A DNA stretch of 64,000 bases, taken from assembly GCA_946902985.2 (NCBI GenBank), contig OX336389.2, positions 341,594,444-341,658,443 on the forward strand, in the 5' to 3' direction. The notes below the pieces were generated by a model. The model saw nothing but the letters and a program-made list of their open reading frames with translations, was not told where the DNA came from and did not search any database. The first letter of the stretch is position 1, and each line of letters begins with the position of its first letter. Source of the stretch: Meconema thalassinum (taxonomy: Eukaryota > Arthropoda > Insecta > Orthoptera > Tettigoniidae). The position numbers and the translations under genes were made by a program. Of this stretch, positions 11,131 to 20,960 are shown one piece after another.

Positions 11131-12945
11131 CCACTTCGGGATCACAGTGGGATTGACGATGGTCCTCGATGCTCCCGTGTCGATGAGCATGGGCCAGCTC
11201 ACTCCGTTGACGACTCCGTCGACCATCAGGCTGCTATTGTCCCTCCGTAACTTCGTCACAGGCACTTGGACTGCTGGGGCTTGACGACTGTCACAAGCCA
11301 ACCTTTGCCCCCCTAGGCTGGCTGATACTTGCTTTCCTGGGCCGCGCGGTTTCCCTACGACTGACTGTCCCGACGGAAACCCTTGGCGGCGGCGATCACC
11401 GCAGTCCTTGCTCAGGTGGCCTCTCTTACGGCAGGTCCAGCAGGTCGGTAGTCCTCTTCCGGGCCGCCTCTCCGGATGTCCTTCGGCTACGTTTTTGTTG
11501 GTGGTACTGCGATTCTTGAAGAAACGGCTTAGCGTCTCCATTAATTCGTCGGCCAGGGGCTTGGTCTCGTTGGTTTTTACTGGTTCGTCGACGTCCACTT
11601 GACGCACACGCGCGTGCATTCTGGATGCCTGTTTTGCCGTCTCGAACTCAAGTGCGTGGCTCAGCGCATCTGCCAGGGTCTTATTGCGCGCGAGTCGCAG
11701 CACCTGTTGAGTGTCCGAGTCCCGAAGCCCGTCGGTGAAGGTCTGCGTCGCAATCTGTTCCAGGAAGTCGGCCGGCGCTGTTGGATAGGCGAGCCTTACG
11801 AGGCGTGCGATGTCCACCTCGAACTCCTGCAGGGTTTCCGCGTTCTTCTGTAACCGGGTCCGGAGCTGCATCTGGTAGGCCTGCTGAAGATGGCTATCTC
11901 CATATCGGGACTCCATATGGGCGATCAGTGAAGCGTAGTCCTGGGATCCAGTCGGGATGGCCTGAAGGACGTTAAGGGCGTCACCTCTCAGCGCTACAAT
12001 GAGAGCTGTAGCCTTTTCTGTGTTGTTCCAGTTATTTATGGAACATGCCGCCTCGAATTGACGTAAGTAGGTGCTCCACGGGACCTTTCCGTCGAAGGTT
12101 GGGGGCGTCACTCTGCTATGTCCCGTTCCTGATATTCCCGGTGTAACGGTGGGCGGGCGTTGGCGCAGCTCGGCAACTTCCTCTCGTAGAGCGTTGAATT
12201 TCTCTTCCACCCCCGTCAGTGGGCGTTGGCGCAGCTCGGCAACTTCCTTTTGTAAGGCGTTGAATTTCTCCTCCACCCCCATCAGCGGGCGTTGGCACAG
12301 CTCGGCAACTTCCACTTGTAAGGCGTTGAATTTCTCCTCCACCCCCATCAGCGGTCGTTGGCACAGCTCGGCAACTTCCACTTGCAAGGCGTTGAATTTC
12401 TCCTCCACCCCCATCAGCGGGCGTTGGCGCAGCTCGGCAACTTCCACTTGTAAGGCGTTGAATTTCTCCTCCACCCCCATCAGCGGGCGTTGGCGCAGCT
12501 CGGCAACTTCCACTTGTAAGGCGTCGAACTTCTTTTCCACTGCTGCGACTTCCTCACGTAGGCCCTGTTCTAATTTCCTTTGGCTCTCCTCTAATTTCGT
12601 CAGCAGACACTCTTCCAGATTTTTCTGGCCATCCAGAAATTTGGCGGTTAGGTCCTCTGCTAACTTATTCTGGCTGTCTTCCATCTTCTTCTGGCCGTCT
12701 TCTAGTTTGGCAGTTAGGTCCTCGGATAACTTCTTCTGGCCGTCTTCTAGTTTGGCAGTTATGTACTCGGCTAACTTCTTCTGGCCGTCCTCCATCTTCT
12801 TCTGGCCGTCCTCCATCTTCTTCTGGCCGTCTTCCATCTTCTTCAGGTCATCCTTCAGGCCCTTGGCTAATTTCTTCTGGCCGACTTCCATCTTGGTTTC
12901 CATGCCATTTAACTTCTCTAGCAATGCTGCGAATTGCTCTTCCAT
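11002..12945 (-). CDS. gag: Gypsy gag with start of protease, coiled-coil N-terminus
   Basis: A 647-codon frame. Residues 1-140 are Lys/Glu-rich with repeated GQKKMED and AKLEDGQKK motifs, predicted coiled coil. Residues about 135-265 hold six tandem copies of a 22-residue coiled-coil unit (EEKFNALQVEVAELRQRPL). The capsid-like core follows (TPPTFDGKVPWSTYLRQFEA, then ESRYGDSHLQQAY and FTDGLRDSDTQQVLRLA), then one zinc knuckle, CWTCRKRGHLSKDC. At the end comes the protease active site LIDTGASRT. Gag and pol differ by one base of phase, so the family probably encodes one Gag-Pol polyprotein and a single indel near 11120 separates them; the last 40 or so residues are out of phase. The start at 12945 is the first Met. 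It lies only about 20 bases from the right junction, so the 5' untranslated leader is truncated. Confidence 0.9.
   Translation of the reverse strand: MEEQFAALLEKLNGMETKMEVGQKKLAKGLKDDLKKMEDGQKKMEDGQKKMEDGQKKLAEYITAKLEDGQKKLSEDLTAKLEDGQKKMEDSQNKLAEDLTAKFLDGQKNLEECLLTKLEESQRKLEQGLREEVAAVEKKFDALQVEVAELRQRPLMGVEEKFNALQVEVAELRQRPLMGVEEKFNALQVEVAELCQRPLMGVEEKFNALQVEVAELCQRPLMGVEEKFNALQKEVAELRQRPLTGVEEKFNALREEVAELRQRPPTVTPGISGTGHSRVTPPTFDGKVPWSTYLRQFEAACSINNWNNTEKATALIVALRGDALNVLQAIPTGSQDYASLIAHMESRYGDSHLQQAYQMQLRTRLQKNAETLQEFEVDIARLVRLAYPTAPADFLEQIATQTFTDGLRDSDTQQVLRLARNKTLADALSHALEFETAKQASRMHARVRQVDVDEPVKTNETKPLADELMETLSRFFKNRSTTNKNVAEGHPERRPGRGLPTCWTCRKRGHLSKDCGDRRRQGFPSGQSVVGKPRGPGKQVSASLGGQRLACDSRQAPAVQVPVTKLRRDNSSLMVDGVVNGVSWPMLIDTGASRTIVNPTVIPKWRVQPTQRNPANNRDRRDRTGTWRSITGVRHWSTGDKASSACG
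12155..12550 (-). repeat. 66-bp tandem repeat (6 copies) inside gag
   Basis: Units begin with GGCGTTGGC(G/A)CAGCTCGG at about 12155, 12221, 12287, 12353, 12419 and 12485. The period of exactly 66 bp keeps the frame and adds 22 residues per unit to the coiled coil. Copies 2-5 are nearly identical, implying recent slippage or unequal exchange. Confidence 0.95.
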
Positions 12946-12964
12946 TTTAGCTGTTTGTCTTGTC

Positions 12965-13146
12965 TTACATTTCTTATTAAGATAGTGAATCGAAGGAACC
13001 AGTATTTTTATCGTAATATTTTTAATTAAACTTGTATAAACTGCAATAAGAATTTCGCAACAGGAAGTTACATATTTTGCGATAATACAGCTGATGTATT
13101 AGTGAAGGAAGGAACTGCGAAGTATATCTAAAGAGATATTTTATAG
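12965..13146 (+). repeat. 182-bp direct repeat, right copy
   Basis: Matches 6817-6998. It abuts the truncated leader of the Gypsy gag where a 5' LTR and primer-binding site should be. To its right dispersed repeat R continues (AATCCCGTATTGACGGAGG), matching copy B near 51530. Confidence 0.92.
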
Positions 13147-13686
13147 TAATCCCGTATTGACGGAGGGTTGTGTTGTATTTATGGCAATGGGCTAAGTTAT
13201 GTGATTGTTTGATTATTGTTAAAGACATATCTGTAGAGACAGATCTGCGAAACATTTATGTAGTTGATGAAAGCATTATTAAGAGGCAGTATTATTGTAA
13301 GAGGAATATTTGAAGTTATCGATATAGTCTCAACAGTTGTAATTCTTTGAAACGAGTAGGACAGCTGATCCTAGTTGAAGTTGTGTCTGAAAGCAATTAT
13401 AGGACCAATGGATCTAAAAGTAAACAGAGACCTACCTAATGGTTCTAAGCAGACACTGATGTTAATAGTAATTAATCGACGGAAAATGATATTTATATTT
13501 TATTACATAATTTTATTTAAATGAGAGACCAGTGGATGTAAAAATAAACTGTGTCTTTACTTAACTGTGTGGATTATAGAATCCTAAATTGAAATGATTT
13601 ATACCGACAAAGACATAGCAACGTGGAAGATTTTCTATATTCTGACAAGAATTAAGTTGAAATAGGAAGGAGTAAAGATGATGGAT
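13147..13686. repeat. dispersed repeat R, copy A, segment 2
   Basis: Matches 51530-52080 in the same order: CCCGT..GACGGAGG, TCTGTAG(A/G)GACAGA, AATAGTCTCAA, ATGGATC.., CTTAATTGTATGGATTATAGAATCC-like and later blocks. No gene is seen. It ends at the LTR of the gag-only element. Confidence 0.75.
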
Positions 13687-14426
13687 TGTTACGTTTTTGG
13701 GGTTCGTTAATAAGTGGTCAGGCTATAATGCACTAAATCTTCATTTACACTAATAATATTTACACTAATATTATTTACACAAATTAACACTAAAACAAAT
13801 TATGCCCATTCCAAGTCATTATTTATTTACAATGTTCACTGCAAGGAAATATCTCCTACCGCCACTATTTATCTTCCACAGTCACTGTTTATCTTCCACA
13901 GTCACTATTTATCTTCCAAAGTCACTATTTATCTTCCACGTTTACTCTCTACGTTATTTATTTTCACAGCACTTTCTTCAATATTACAGTACTTCACATT
14001 TATTTTCACTGGTCGTTCAGCAAGGCACACACCTTCAGTGCAGACTCACTCAGGACTGACTCCGAACTGCCTGCTCGCCTCAGCTCGCTCGTATATATCA
14101 TCCGGCTCCTGGCCTTGAAAATTCTAGATTTCGCTACCTCCAGTAGCATCGAACCCGTTCTCATGAATTCTCTCCTAGCACCGCCCAGTCCTTTCTAGTT
14201 GGCTGTTCCCGATCTCGCCGTTGCATCTAGTGACCTCGAGAAACAGAACAGTCTAGTAGCCCGCACGCTAATGGTCTACCTGACTCGTAGGCCATTGTCA
14301 TTGTGATGGCCTTGGGAGGGGCTAAGGGGGGGGGTGCGTGCCTGCAAACTATCTCTCCCGTTGGTAGATTCGTCGCACGGTCCTTCCCTCGAGAACTGCC
14401 TGTCCGGCTAGCGGTGACACGTTTCA
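13687..14426 (-). repeat. LTR (3' on the coding strand) of the gag-only element
   Basis: 740 bp beginning TGTTACGTTTTTGGGGTTCG and ending GTGACACGTTTCA. It contains short tandem TTTATCTTCCACAGTCACTA units and a TATA-like GATATATACGAG on the complement near 14088. It is about 80 bp longer than the other LTR because of a block near 14117-14185 that the other copy lacks, which suggests an old insertion or that the LTRs come from different copies. Confidence 0.9.
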
Positions 14427-14449
14427 CTGCTCCCCTCTTTAAAACAACT

Positions 14450-15712
14450 CGCCTCGAGTTGTTCATCGTCAGACTGTCCATGGTCCGAGGGGGTGGCATT
14501 GACGGCGCTGACAAGCCCCTGTTTTGGCTGGCTCTCACTCGCTTATCTAGCCGTGAGGTTGCTCCTCGCCGCCAGCTGCTCATTAAATGGCCCCTTATAC
14601 ACCGTAGCCAACAGGTGACTTTTCTTCTGCAACGGCGTCCCGGTGGTGGTTTAGGCCGCCTTGGTGGAGGGAAGCCAACCTCCACCCCCTCTTCGTCTCC
14701 GGCGGCGTCACTCCTCTTCGGTGGTGTCACCCAAACTGTCCTCTTCACCGCCGCCATTTCCAACTTGATGGTTTTTGGCCTGCCGTGGGTAGCGCCTTCC
14801 ACTGAGCATCGAATACTAACGTAACATGGCGTCGCGATGCCCACCCACGAAGATGTATGCCGCCTCTTGGTGTACGTGCTTGGGAGGCAAGCCAGCTAGC
14901 GCGAGCTCTTGAATTGACTTACTCGGGCGCCTGTTCCTCCCTTCTAGCCATAGGTGATACATGGCCGGTAGCTGGTAACCCCGACGATGCTCATCCAGCG
15001 TCGCGACGATCTCGTTGTAGCCGGTCCCCGACTGGATGTCGTGTAGCACCTCCGCCATGCGTTCCTGAAGTCCCGTGATGAGCTGAACTGTCCGTCCTCC
15101 AGCGTGCACCCGGCATGGTTCGCCACAGTGTCAAACCCGGTCCCGCAGATCTGCCGTGATATAGTCTCATCGACGTGCGGGGTCTTCATACTTGGAGCAC
15201 TGCTCCTGTCGTCAGAGCTGCTAAGCCTCAGTCCGGTTTCCAGGCCTGTGCTGCTTCCCAGTGGCTCGTTCCCATCTCGCTCAGCATTCCGAATTCCGGA
15301 CTCCATGATGCGTTCGGCTTGGTCATCAGCACCCTCTGTAGCGTCACTGTCCATACCGCCTCCAAGCTCGTTGCACTCCGGTTTTAACTTCAGGTCTGAT
15401 TTCAGCTCATCGTGACTAGTTTCATGCTCACAATGCTCCACTTTCTTTCCAGAAATTTCCTCAGTTTTCTTTTCCACATTTTCTGGAGATGCTGCTCTTT
15501 TCCAAAATTTCCTCCATCTGACCTATGCCATCAGTCCCGCAAGGAAGCTCGAAAAGGAATTCATCTGGGTCCTCACCAGCGTCCATCACTATCTGTCTTA
15601 ACCGCATTTGTAGCGTAGATTTAGTTCCCGTTGCATCAATGTCCTTCTCTTCCAGTTCCTCACGTAATTCTGAAACATTCAGTGCTGAAAGTCTTACTTT
15701 CATTGTCGCCAT
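14450..15712 (-). pseudogene. gag: gag with N-terminal SAP-like motif, capsid part and degenerate zinc knuckle
   Basis: On the complement, ATG at 15712 opens MATMKVRLSALNVSELREEL, followed by GTKSTLQMRLRQIVMDAGEDP. This is a SAP-like helix-extended-helix motif, known at the N-terminus of Gag in some insect LTR elements. An acidic linker follows (15477-15080). A capsid-like part comes after a frameshift (QERMAEVLHDIQSGTGYNEI ... LAGLPPKHVHQEAAYIFVGG, 15100-14820). A degenerate CCHC knuckle (CWLRCIRGHLMSSW) lies around 14600. The reading frame changes at about 15470, 15080 and 14820. The gag end is followed directly by the purine tract and LTR, so pol is absent altogether. The assignment as gag rests on the combined order SAP, capsid and knuckle. 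Confidence 0.78.
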
Positions 15713-15897
15713 TTTACAGTCCAAAATGCGAGACACACGGACAGTCAGCACACGATTAACCAGGCTTCCAAATGGTACACACAAGACAGTCAATAAAAAT
15801 TAACTAGCCACTTCCTTAAAGTAGGCCTAATTAAAAGTACGAACTGTTTCATAAAGAAACACTCGCTTATAACCTGACCTACACATCTGACACCAGT

Positions 15898-16558
15898 TGT
15901 TACGTTTTGGGGTTCGTTAATAACTGGTCAGGCTATAATGCACTAAATCTTTATTTACACTAATAGTATTTACACAAATTAACACTAAAACAAATTATGC
16001 CTACTCACTTGCATACACACACAGAATCTCACTTTATACAGCTACAAGTCACTATTTATTTACAATGTTCACTGCAAGGAAATATCTCCTACCGCCACTA
16101 TTTATCTTCCACAGTCACTATTTATCTTCCACATTTACTGTCTACGTTATTTATTTTCACAGCACTGTCTTCATTATTGCAGTACTTCACATTTATTTTC
16201 ACTGGTCGTTCGACACGGCACACACCTTCAGTGCAGACTCACTCAGGACTGACTCCGAACTGCCTGCTCGCCTCAGTTCGCTCGTATATATCCATCCGGC
16301 TCCTGGCCTCCTAGCACCGCCCAGTCCTTTCTAGTGTGCTGTTCCCGATCTTCCCGTAGCATCTAGTGGCCTCGAGAAACAGAACAGTCTAGTAGCCCGC
16401 ACGCTAATGGCCTACCTGACTCGTAGGCCATTGTCATTTGATGGCCTTGGGAGGGGCTAAGAGGGGTGCGTGCCCGCAAACTATCTCTCCCGTTGGTAGA
16501 TTCGTCGCACGGTCCCTCCCCCGAGAACTGCCTGTCCGGCTAGCGGTGACACGTTTCA
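15898..16558 (-). repeat. LTR (5' on the coding strand) of the gag-only element
   Basis: 661 bp with the same ends as the copy at 13687-14426 (TGTTACG..., ...GACACGTTTCA). The interior is collinear apart from deletions around 16110 and 16300. The inner edge is followed on the complement by the primer-binding-like TGGTGTCAGATGTG. Confidence 0.9.
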
Positions 16559-17300
16559 GTATATATTTTTCAAGTTTGAAGTTGGCATTCTTGCCAGTTG
16601 TAAATAATGTATTTAAGATGTTAGTTGACGAACTTCATCGTAAACATTTGTAGTGTATATGAAACGTGTGTAATATTTATAGGGATTTTATAAATGTAAT
16701 TTCAAGCATATTTTGATGTTAATTTTTTATAAAGTTTTATTATCGCTTCTGAGGAAGGATTTTAGAAAAGTAGGAGACGGGAGATATATTGTATAGATTA
16801 ATAAATAGTAATTGTAATGACGGAGGCCTACATCATGGGTAAATTCATTTATTTTGCGGGGATTTTAAATTAACTACATTAATTTTATTTTTGTTGTTAA
16901 CGCCCGTTGACTAGGACACAGCAGTTGTTTGCCACAATTTAATTATTTTTGTATAATTTGAGGTTGTGGAAGTATTTCACTTTGTATTATCGTTTCCAAG
17001 AGAAACATACACGCAATTTATTTTCAATTTAAAGACATTTACGTAAAATTTTAAAGTTTTACTGACGTAAGTTTTTAATTCAATGTTTAAATTTTGTTTT
17101 GTGTATTCGTGTCAGGAATAAATGACAGGAACGTGACTTACGTTTCCCTGACAGTTTTATAGAAACTTGGCATTGTCTATTGTAGTTTATTTGTGCTATA
17201 GGGTGGAGGTTTTTTCCAGAGACCTGATCCGTATCCTTACGCCCGAGATTTTTTTATTCTCGTATTCCCGAGTAGTGTTGAGAACCCTTGTGTTTTGCAG
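16559..17300. repeat. dispersed repeat R, copy A, segment 3
   Basis: Resumes the repeat after the gag-only element and matches 52090-52770. Shared blocks include GGGAGATA(T/A)ATTGTATAGA, TAATGAC(G/C)GAG, the CGCCCGTTGACTAGG-type segment, CACAGCAGTTGTT, AAACTGGCATT-like and TAGGGTGGA(G/A)GTT with the following CCTTACG(C/G)CCGAGATTTT. It ends at the Helitron at 17301. Confidence 0.75.
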
Positions 17301-17844
17301 TCTCTACTTAGTATAAATCAAAGTCCCCGATTCTTGGATGTCACGGGTAATCTCGAGAACCTCTGGATGGATTTTGATGCGGTTTTCACCATTTTGTAAA
17401 GGACATCTCGAGGATGATTTCTGTTGAAAATAATTTATTTATGATCAAAGAAAGCCGAGCAGTAACGATTTCAGTGCAAAAGTCGAAAAAAAAAACTGGC
17501 GTCCGAGCGCTTTGTTAGCTTACGCTGGGCAAACCGTTAAAAATATCTAAATACTATGAGGGTAAGAATTGTTCATTATGAAAAGTTCTACAAAAAAGCC
17601 CGGGAGAGCATATCTCTATCTTCAATACATCGCCCACTATAAGTGTTTTTACGTTTTAATTTCTTCCAACCATGTCCATTCAAATACTGAGGCGACTGTT
17701 TACGAGCTAGCTAAGGGCCAGTCTATCACCCCTGTTACAGACTAACTAGCGGGCGAACCTATTACCCCAGATACAGCCAGCAGCAAACCGTCGAGTCGTG
17801 CTGAGTTAAGACTTCAGAGAAGGGTGCTTGTGTTTGGAGTTTCC

Positions 17845-18195
17845 CTGGAAGTGCAACTCAGCTTTTCTTCATTTCGCCCGTGAACTTTCCGTTCCGCAAA
17901 ATTACACAGTCAAGTTAAGTTTGGATGGAAGGGGGATTTGTTTTTCATGCACCTCGCCATACTCTGGAAGTGCAACTCGGCTTTTCTTCATTTCGCCTGT
18001 GAACTTTTCGTTCCGCAAAATACACAGTCAAGTTAAGATAGGACTGAAGGGATATTTTTGTTTCATGCACCTCGCCATTCTCTGGAAGTGCAACTCTTCA
18101 TTTCGCCTGTGAACTTTCCGTTCCGCAAAATAAACAGTTACGGTAAGTTAAGATTGGACGGAAGGGAGATTTGTGTTTCGTGCACCTCGCCATTC
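17845..18195 (+). repeat. 118-119-bp tandem repeat, three copies, in the Helitron 5' region
   Basis: Units start at CTGGAAGTGCAACTC at 17845, 17964 and 18082. Each carries CATTTCGCC(C/T)GTGAACTTT, TTCCGCAAAA and TGCACCTCGCCAT. The third unit lost part of the GGCTTTT segment. The related Helitron at 47415 has a single unit, so the array expanded in this copy. A frame running through it (17828-18112) is not a real protein. Confidence 0.92.
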
Positions 18196-18257
18196 TTAAA
18201 TTACGTCTTACAAGAATTCGTTATAATTAATAGTCCAAACAGCGATTTTAAGCCATC

Positions 18258-19916
18258 ATGCCGAGATGTAAAACGGATATAGGTCATAGTTCATTGACAT
18301 CGAAAAAAAGCGCTTATCGCGTAACAATGAAACAGAGCAACAAATAATTTCTCGATTGTCACAAGAGAAAGAAATACTTCGTCCTCGGCTCCTTCAAACC
18401 GTTGCTCAAGAAGAACACCGTCTGAACCACGATCAGAAACAAGCTTATGACACGATCATATCTAGCATCACTAAGAAGTCTGTCTGTTAGGTAGTCAGCC
18501 CGAAGGCTGGTTGGATCCTCAAAATGTACCGCCATTAGGTTATGTAGGTAGATACCCACAAAATCCCAAGGCAGCGCAATATTGAGGCGTACTAGGCAAG
18601 ATGAGGAGTGAGGTAGTTTGTCATTGCTTTCGTCACTCACTAAGAAGGAAGGTAAGATATTTTTTCTCGATGCCCCTGGAGGCACAGGCAAAACGTCCTT
18701 GATTAATTTGTTGCTCGCCAAAGTGAGGCCGGGTGGTAATATTGCTCTTGCCGTCACATCATCTGGAATTGCAGCCACTCTTTTGGAAGGGGGAAGAACA
18801 GCACATGCAACATTTAAACTTCCTTTGAAAGTCAGCAGTAATGATGGAAGCGTATATAATATTTCAAAACAAAGTAACACTGCCAGGTTAATCCAAAATT
18901 GTTCTTTAGTTGTATGGGATGAGGCTACAATGTCGCACAAAACTTCCGTTGAAGCTGAAGACAGGCGCTTGCGTGATCTAAGGAATCGGAACACACCTAT
19001 GGGTGGCTGCACAGTTTTGTTCGCCGGAGATTTTCGTCAAATCTTACCAGTTGTTACCAGAGGAACGAGAGCCGACGAAGTGAACGCTTCATTAAAAATA
19101 TCTTATATCTGGCCGGATATAACAAAATTGGCACTCAAAACTAACATGAGAGTACTCTTATCTTCAGAAGATAAATGGAGATTTTCCGGTCATTGATGGG
19201 AAAATTACCCTCAGTCTCGATTTCTGTGTTTTAGTAAGCAGCATTCAAGAATTGATTGATAGCGTTTATCCTCAAATCAATTACATATCTAACAAGTCTC
19301 ATTCATGGTTTAAAGAAAGAGCAATATTATCGCCGACACACGACCAAGTTGTGAAAATTAATGACTTGGTGTTCTCCAAATTCACTGCCCAGGCTCAAGT
19401 ATATTACTCAGTAGACGCAGTAGTCGATAGTGAAGAAGCTGTTCATCATCCTACAGAATTCCTAAATTCTTTACTTTCTTCTGGCTTGCCACCACACAAG
19501 CTTAATTTAAAAGTGGGAGTGTCTATTATATTGCTACGTAATTTACACCCACCAAAGTTATGCAATGGGACGCGATTGGTAGTGAAAACTTTGAAAAACT
19601 GTTTCATTGAAGCAATCATCTTAACTAGCTGTAGTACCGGTACCGTAGAAACGGTCTTAGTACCCAGAATCCCTATGATTCCTTCACATTCGCCTTATTT
19701 CAAACGAGTACAATTCCCATTAAGAGTCTGCTTTGGCATGACTATAAACAAAGCAGAGGGTCAGACACTTAGCGTGACTGGAGTTGATCTCAGTGGAGAA
19801 TGTTTTTCTCATGGACAGCTTTACGTGGCTCTATCGCGTGTTACATCAAACTGAAATCTTTTCGTGTTCACTGCTGGAGGGAAAACGACTAATGTCGTAT
19901 ACAAGGAAATCTTATA
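18258..19916 (+). pseudogene. Helitron Pif1-type helicase, SINE-disrupted
   Basis: A linker (EEHRLNHDQKQAYDTIISS) precedes the SINE. After it comes the Walker A motif APGGTGKTSLINLL, then SSGIAATLLEGGRTAHATF, the Walker B-like VVWDEATMSH and AGDFRQILPVV. Around 19170 the frame shifts and part of the protein is missing, then GDFPVIDGKITLSLDF and SSIQELIDSVYP resume. The C-terminus shows LCNGTRLVV, FGMTINKAEGQTL and SGECFSHGQLYVALSRV, followed by an in-frame TGA at about 19852 before the final VVYKEIL-stop. These are superfamily 1B helicase motifs as found in Helitrons. Inactive because of the SINE, the frameshift and the stop. Confidence 0.92.
18479..18636 (+). mobile_element. 158-bp retroposon (SINE-type) inserted in the helicase
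   Basis: Flanked by perfect 11-bp direct repeats TCACTAAGAAG at 18468-18478 and 18637-18647. Removing the insert plus one repeat puts the helicase back in frame across the site. The insert contains the GTAGTCAGCCCGAAGGCTGG and GGCGTACTAGGCAAGATGAG segments, which I recognise as part of a widespread insect interspersed repeat. No clear pol III boxes remain, so it may be truncated. Confidence 0.88.
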
Positions 19917-20454
19917 AGACCTCGGTTAAAAGTAGCCTATCACCTCTCATTCATAACTGTTCCCGGGCGAAGCCGGGGCGGGTTGCTAGTTAGTTACTAT
20001 ATCACATATTATATTTACTGTATTTGTGCAGTAGTTAATGGTCTGTAGCTTATAATTTTTACACATTCAGTTACATTTTGATCCCCGTCAGAATGTTTTA
20101 TTTCCTTATTAGCCTATATGAACCTATGACGTAGCCTGATATTTCATAATTAACTCAACGGAAGTCAGCATTTTATATACTCAGTGCGGAGAATTTTATA
20201 TTTGGGTCATCTTGTCTAATACAACGTAGTGGAAGTTGATACCGGTAAATGAAAAGTAACATTCAACTGCTGATATTGATACCGACCGCACTCAGCGTTA
20301 GAGTCACCTAGCGGCTGGACCATACAAATTCCACTTGTCAATTCACTTTCTCTTCCATACGCTATGATATAGTATTGAATTGACTGGCTGAATCGAAGTC
20401 CATCCCCGCTCCGGAATCATTCCATTGGACATCCCTAGTTTTACGAGACCGTTA

Positions 20455-20615
20455 ATCTTGCGTTCATGAGCCACGGACCTCCTCTTTACTTGGAATCCAA
20501 ATCACAAGACGTGACATTTCACATCTAAAATCTCAAATGCATTAACCGAGATTTGAACCCAGCCTTGGTGAGAGGCAAGCAGCTTGACCACTGCACTACC
20601 ATGCACCCATGACAA
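20455..20615 (-). mobile_element. tRNA-derived SINE copy
   Basis: On the complement, TAGTGCAGTGGTCAAGCTGC resembles box A and GGTTCAAATCTC resembles box B, spaced as in a tRNA. A non-tRNA tail continues leftwards. It is a SINE head and not a tRNA gene, since no acceptor stem can be folded by eye. Confidence 0.6.
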
Positions 20616-20837
20616 TGCATATTTGTGGTTCTTATGCAAGCGGGAAAGTGTTTATTTTTCTCGAAAAATAAATAAAATACGACACTGGTCAGGAACGGAG
20701 AGAGGAAGAAAGCTAGCACGACGGTGAAAGGTACCATTATCACTATATTGCCAAGGATGTGGAGGCTATTGACTGGCAAGTAGACTCAAGTAGGGTTCAG
20801 TGGTGAAACAAAGATAGAGAAGCAGTCTAAGGGGAGC

Positions 20838-20960
20838 GAGATGGCGCAGTTCCTTAGCTGCTCGTCCTTTAGCCGGATTGCAGGGGTTCCATTTCCGGTA
20901 CAGTTCAGCAGGGAGGAATTATCACCTGGAGTTAGGAAGGGAATCCGACCCTAAATGAGC
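20838..20960 (+). mobile_element. SINE-like copy with degenerate tRNA boxes
   Basis: GAGATGGCGCAGTTCCTTAGC is box A-like and GGGGTTCCATTTCC is a worn box B. The following AGTTAGGAAGGGAATCCGACC looks like a SINE body. Boundaries are uncertain. Confidence 0.45.

Larger units (their letters stand above)
13687..16558 (-). mobile_element. gag-only, two-LTR retrotransposon (TR-GAG-like), 2.87 kb
   Basis: Two related LTRs (13687-14426 and 15898-16558) flank only 1471 bp of internal sequence. Orientation is minus. A primer-binding-like TGGTGTCAGATGTG lies at 15882-15895, two bases inside the right (5') LTR, and a purine tract, AAAGAGGGGAGCAG on the complement, abuts the left (3') LTR at 14427-14440. 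The interior encodes gag only, with no protease, RT, RNase H or integrase, so mobilisation would need a partner element. Flanks GGAT (left) and GTAT (right) fit a 4-bp target duplication with one change; the uninterrupted copy B of repeat R shows the unoccupied site near 52090. A solo LTR of the same family is at 45632-46435. Confidence 0.85.
17301..19989 (+). mobile_element. Helitron with helicase but no Rep domain
   Basis: Begins TCTCTACTTAGTATAAATC and ends GGGTTGCTAG with a 5-bp-stem hairpin (19962-19977) eight bases before the terminal CTAG, which is followed by T. These are the 5'-TC and hairpin-CTRR-3' hallmarks of Helitrons. The same ends delimit a short relative at 47415-48217 that sits between A and T. 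The interior carries a Pif1-type helicase pseudogene but no HUH/Rep nuclease. A short N-terminal start (MPRCKTDIG) is followed within about 100 bp by the linker just upstream of the helicase, so the Rep region was probably deleted. The 5' flank is G instead of the usual A. Confidence 0.88.

Noticed and set aside
12071..12985. 304-codon open frame on the plus strand
   Set aside because: It is the antisense shadow of the repetitive gag coiled coil; its repeated SGRWRSSATSTCKALNFSS-type blocks come from the 66-bp repeat.
14303..14824. 173-codon plus-strand frame and the opposing 205-codon frame
   Set aside because: These overlap the LTR and decayed gag of the gag-only element. Only the gag-consistent pieces on the minus strand have recognisable motifs.
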